DNA from: Vulcanimicrobiota bacterium
GTDB taxonomy: Bacteria > Vulcanimicrobiota > Vulcanimicrobiia > Vulcanimicrobiales > Vulcanimicrobiaceae
DNA: 7,660 nucleotides
NCBI GenBank assembly: GCA_019237435.1
Contig: JAFAHB010000038.1
Coordinates: forward strand, 1 to 7,660
Reading direction: 5' to 3'
The notes below the pieces were generated by a model that was not told the DNA's origin, ran no database searches, and saw only the letters and a program-made list of their open reading frames with translations. The position numbers and the translations under genes are program-made. This document shows, piece by piece, positions 5,848 to 7,660 of the stretch. Position 1 is the first letter of the stretch, and each line of letters starts with the position of its first letter.

Positions 5848-7151
5848 GCATCCGCGCGCGCTTTACCGTTACCGTCGTTGCAATAACCGCCGTTACGATC
5901 GTGCTCTTCGCAAGCCTCTCGATCTTCGCCCTCGATCGCGCGCTGCGCTCCGGCCTCAACGGTCGTCTGAACGCCGCCGCGCAGGCAATCGCCGCGGCAG
6001 TCGACGTCCATGACGGCGTCATGTCGCTCGACGCAAACGACCTGCGCACGATCGGCTCGTTTTATCCCGACACGAACTTCGCGCTCTACGCACGCGGCGG
6101 CAAGCTGCTCACCGGAAACGGATTGCCGGCGTTGCCGCAGCAGCACGCGCTGCAGGTGGCCACCGTGCCGGTGACACGTAGCGGCGTGCGCTACGGCACC
6201 GTGTCCGTTTGGCAGTCGAGCTTGTGGATCGGCGAATTCGACCGCGACGCCGCAATCGTTTCGCTGGCGGTCGGAATACTGCTCATCGCGCTCGGAGCGA
6301 TCGTTTCGCGGCGCGTCGCGCAACGCGTGCTGGTGCCGGTCGCAGATATCGCGTCGCTGGCGGAACGAATCGAGGCCTCCGATCTGTCGGCCCGCTTGAA
6401 CGCCGATGGAAACGACGAACTTGGCCGGCTCTGCGCGTCGTTCGACCGGATGCTCGATAGGCTGCAGTCGGCCTTCGCGCGCGAGCGCCGCTTCGTTGCC
6501 GATGCATCGCACGAACTTCGCGCACCGCTGGCGGTGCTGCGAGCGGAAACCGAGCTCGCATTGCGCCGGCGGCGCGACAGCGACGAATATCGCGCGGCGC
6601 TCACGTCCATTGCGCAGGAAACGGCGCGACTCGACGAGCTGGTCGACGAGCTGCTTACAGCCGCGCGCGCCGAGGTCGACGCGCGGCAGCAGCAAACGCT
6701 CGATGCCGGCGAGCTCGTTCGCGACCTGGGCGACCGCGTGCGTTCCGCAGCCGCCGGGCGCGGAATCGAGGTGCGCGTGGAAACTGGCGGGAGTGCGCAC
6801 GCGAGGGCGAATCGTGCGACGCTCGAGCGCGCGCTGCTCGCAATCGTGCATAACGCCATCGAACACGGCCGCAGCGACGGCATCGTCCAGCTCCGAACGA
6901 AGCACGACGGCGACGCGGTGCGGATCGAAGTGCTCGACGACGGCCCCGGATTCACACCCGACGCGCTCGCGCATGCGACGGAACGCTTCTGGCGCGGCGA
7001 CCTCGCGCATTCGCGCGGCGGCTCGGGGCTTGGACTTTCGATCGCCCGCGCGATCGTGGAGGCAAATCGCGGCCGGCTGCAACTCGCCAACTCAACCGAT
7101 GGGGGAGCGCTAGTGACGATCGAGCTTGCATGCGAACGAAGGGGGGCATAG
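5844..7151 (+). CDS. Sensor histidine kinase, membrane-bound, partner of the upstream response regulator
   Basis: At 435 residues this is a typical two-transmembrane sensor. Membrane segments are at about 8-30 and 136-155, enclosing an external sensor region of about 105 residues that I do not recognise. A HAMP linker follows at about 155-210, then the HisKA domain with H-box FVADASHELRAPLAVL (phosphorylated H223). The ATPase domain has N-box VHNAIEHG (N337), G1 box DDGPGF (365-370), F-box ERFWRG (380-385) and G2 box GSGLGLSIARAIV (393-405). All catalytic motifs are intact. The GTG start overlaps the regulator stop (GTGA), a classic coupled two-component pair. The frame remains open upstream to an ATG at 5538, but that stretch lies over the conserved regulator reading frame, so the longer form is rejected. 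The signal sensed is unknown; phosphate limitation is a guess from the neighbours. Confidence 0.94.
   Translation: MSIRARFTVTVVAITAVTIVLFASLSIFALDRALRSGLNGRLNAAAQAIAAAVDVHDGVMSLDANDLRTIGSFYPDTNFALYARGGKLLTGNGLPALPQQHALQVATVPVTRSGVRYGTVSVWQSSLWIGEFDRDAAIVSLAVGILLIALGAIVSRRVAQRVLVPVADIASLAERIEASDLSARLNADGNDELGRLCASFDRMLDRLQSAFARERRFVADASHELRAPLAVLRAETELALRRRRDSDEYRAALTSIAQETARLDELVDELLTAARAEVDARQQQTLDAGELVRDLGDRVRSAAAGRGIEVRVETGGSAHARANRATLERALLAIVHNAIEHGRSDGIVQLRTKHDGDAVRIEVLDDGPGFTPDALAHATERFWRGDLAHSRGGSGLGLSIARAIVEANRGRLQLANSTDGGALVTIELACERRGA
7139..7146 (+). promoter_or_regulatory. Shine-Dalgarno sequence of the pterin dehydratase gene
   Basis: AAGGGGGG ends 7 bp before ATG 7154 and overlaps the end of the kinase gene. 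It supports 7154 over the in-frame ATG at 7130, which would lie inside the kinase gene without such a site. Confidence 0.7.
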
Positions 7152-7153
7152 CG

Positions 7154-7513
7154 ATGACACAGCTCGCGCAGCGCGAGTGCGTTCCGTGCAAAGGCGGCGT
7201 TCCGCCGCTCGATCAGGTGCAGATTGCGCCGCTGTTAGCGCAGCTTGCGCCGGGCTGGCAGATCGTCGAGCGCGATGACTCGAAGCACGGACACGTCAAG
7301 GCGCTTGAGCGCGCGTACACCTTCAAAGACTTTGCGCAGGCGATGCAGGCCGCGGTGCGCATCGGTGAAATGGCCGAGCAGCAACGCCACCACCCCGACT
7401 TGCACGTTTCCTGGGGACGGCTGGGCGTCGAAGTATGGACGCACAAGATCGGCGGCTTGACCGAGAGCGATTTCGTCTTCGCGGCCAAATGCGACGCGTT
7501 GCTATCGCGCTGA
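7154..7513 (+). CDS. phhB: Pterin-4a-carbinolamine dehydratase
   Basis: This 119-residue protein is full length for the family. The enzyme dehydrates 4a-hydroxytetrahydropterin to quinonoid dihydropterin, recycling the cofactor of aromatic amino acid hydroxylases in the cytoplasm. The active-site signature is visible as EQQRHHPDLHVSW (75-87) and VWTHKIGGLTESD (94-106). H79, H80 and H97 keep the 18-residue spacing of the catalytic histidines His61, His62 and His79 of mammalian DCoH. The N-terminal CVPCKGGVPPL (9-19) is common in bacterial members. The gene starts 2 bp after the kinase stop, so it is probably cotranscribed. No phenylalanine hydroxylase is in view, and the link to a two-component system is unexplained. 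Some homologues have been linked to RuBisCO assembly or to regulation, so the assigned reaction is likely but not certain. Confidence 0.92.
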   Translation: MTQLAQRECVPCKGGVPPLDQVQIAPLLAQLAPGWQIVERDDSKHGHVKALERAYTFKDFAQAMQAAVRIGEMAEQQRHHPDLHVSWGRLGVEVWTHKIGGLTESDFVFAAKCDALLSR

Positions 7514-7660
7514 CCGCGGCGGGCATTCTTGCCGGCTGCGCGCAGAGCGTCTCGTCGCCTACGGCCTTACCAAACGTAGCGACGAGCGCGCGAAGAGACG
7601 CGCTGCTCTACGTCTTCAAGGGGCCTCCGGATGGCGAATCACCCGACGCCGGCCTCACGT
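7489..7660 (+). CDS. Lipoprotein, 5' part, probably with GloVer-like tandem repeats; cut by right edge
   Basis: The first 57 codons are present. MRR plus the hydrophobic VAIALTAAGI leads to the lipobox LAGC (14-17), so C17 would be lipidated and the protein anchored to a membrane. A Ser/Pro/Ala-rich linker follows, then LLYVFKGPPDGESPDAGLT (39-57), which looks like the first unit of the GloVer-type repeat (Tyr-x-Phe-x-Gly...Asp-Gly...Pro-x-Ala-Gly-Leu) found many times over in extracellular proteins of this kind of bacterium. That family call rests on one partial unit. The ATG lies 25 bp inside the dehydratase gene in another frame, with no Shine-Dalgarno sequence; no later start precedes the lipobox. 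Function is unknown. Confidence 0.7.
   Translation, partial: MRRVAIALTAAGILAGCAQSVSSPTALPNVATSARRDALLYVFKGPPDGESPDAGLT

Noticed and set aside
5826..7082. Long minus-strand open frames opposite the histidine kinase
   Set aside because: They are shadows of a GC-rich coding strand; the plus frame carries every expected kinase motif.

Overview
The window is GC-rich and tightly packed. It suggests an uncultivated Gram-negative-type (diderm) bacterium from soil or a similar habitat. A TonB-dependent receptor requires an outer membrane. The style of the genes, the dispersed intergenic repeat around 540-667, and the lipoprotein with a GloVer-like repeat start at the right edge recall Candidatus Eremiobacterota (WPS-2). 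That placement comes from pattern memory, not from a marker gene, and is only moderately secure.

Layout. Minus strand, reading leftward from about 3480: a large TonB-dependent receptor (3480-667), a 164-bp gap holding tandem and dispersed repeats plus a promoter, then a histidine-type acid phosphatase (phytase / glucose-1-phosphatase type) that starts at 502 and runs off the left edge. Plus strand, reading rightward from 3566: a secreted AcpA/phospholipase-C-type phosphoesterase, an OmpR-family response regulator, its sensor histidine kinase (4-bp overlap), a pterin-4a-carbinolamine dehydratase (2-bp gap), and the first 57 codons of a lipoprotein (25-bp overlap) cut by the right edge. The two sets diverge from an 85-bp intergenic region (3481-3565).

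How it may work together. Two unrelated secreted phosphatases, an outer-membrane importer and a two-component system sit side by side, which looks like a locus for scavenging phosphorus from organic phosphate esters. The strongest support is in the control DNA. The two phosphatase genes lie 3 kb apart on opposite strands, yet their promoters have the same base-for-base geometry: two 11-bp direct repeat units with core TCAT (first unit GTTCAT in both), 5 bp, a -10 box, 6 bp, then the ATG. The 11-bp direct repeats resemble PHO boxes, the sites bound by PhoB/PhoP-type OmpR regulators. The -10 spacing predicts transcription starting at the A of the ATG, so the mRNAs would be leaderless. Genes inside the plus-strand operon (kinase, dehydratase) instead have Shine-Dalgarno sequences.

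No rRNA, tRNA, CRISPR array, insertion sequence or convincing factor-independent terminator was seen.
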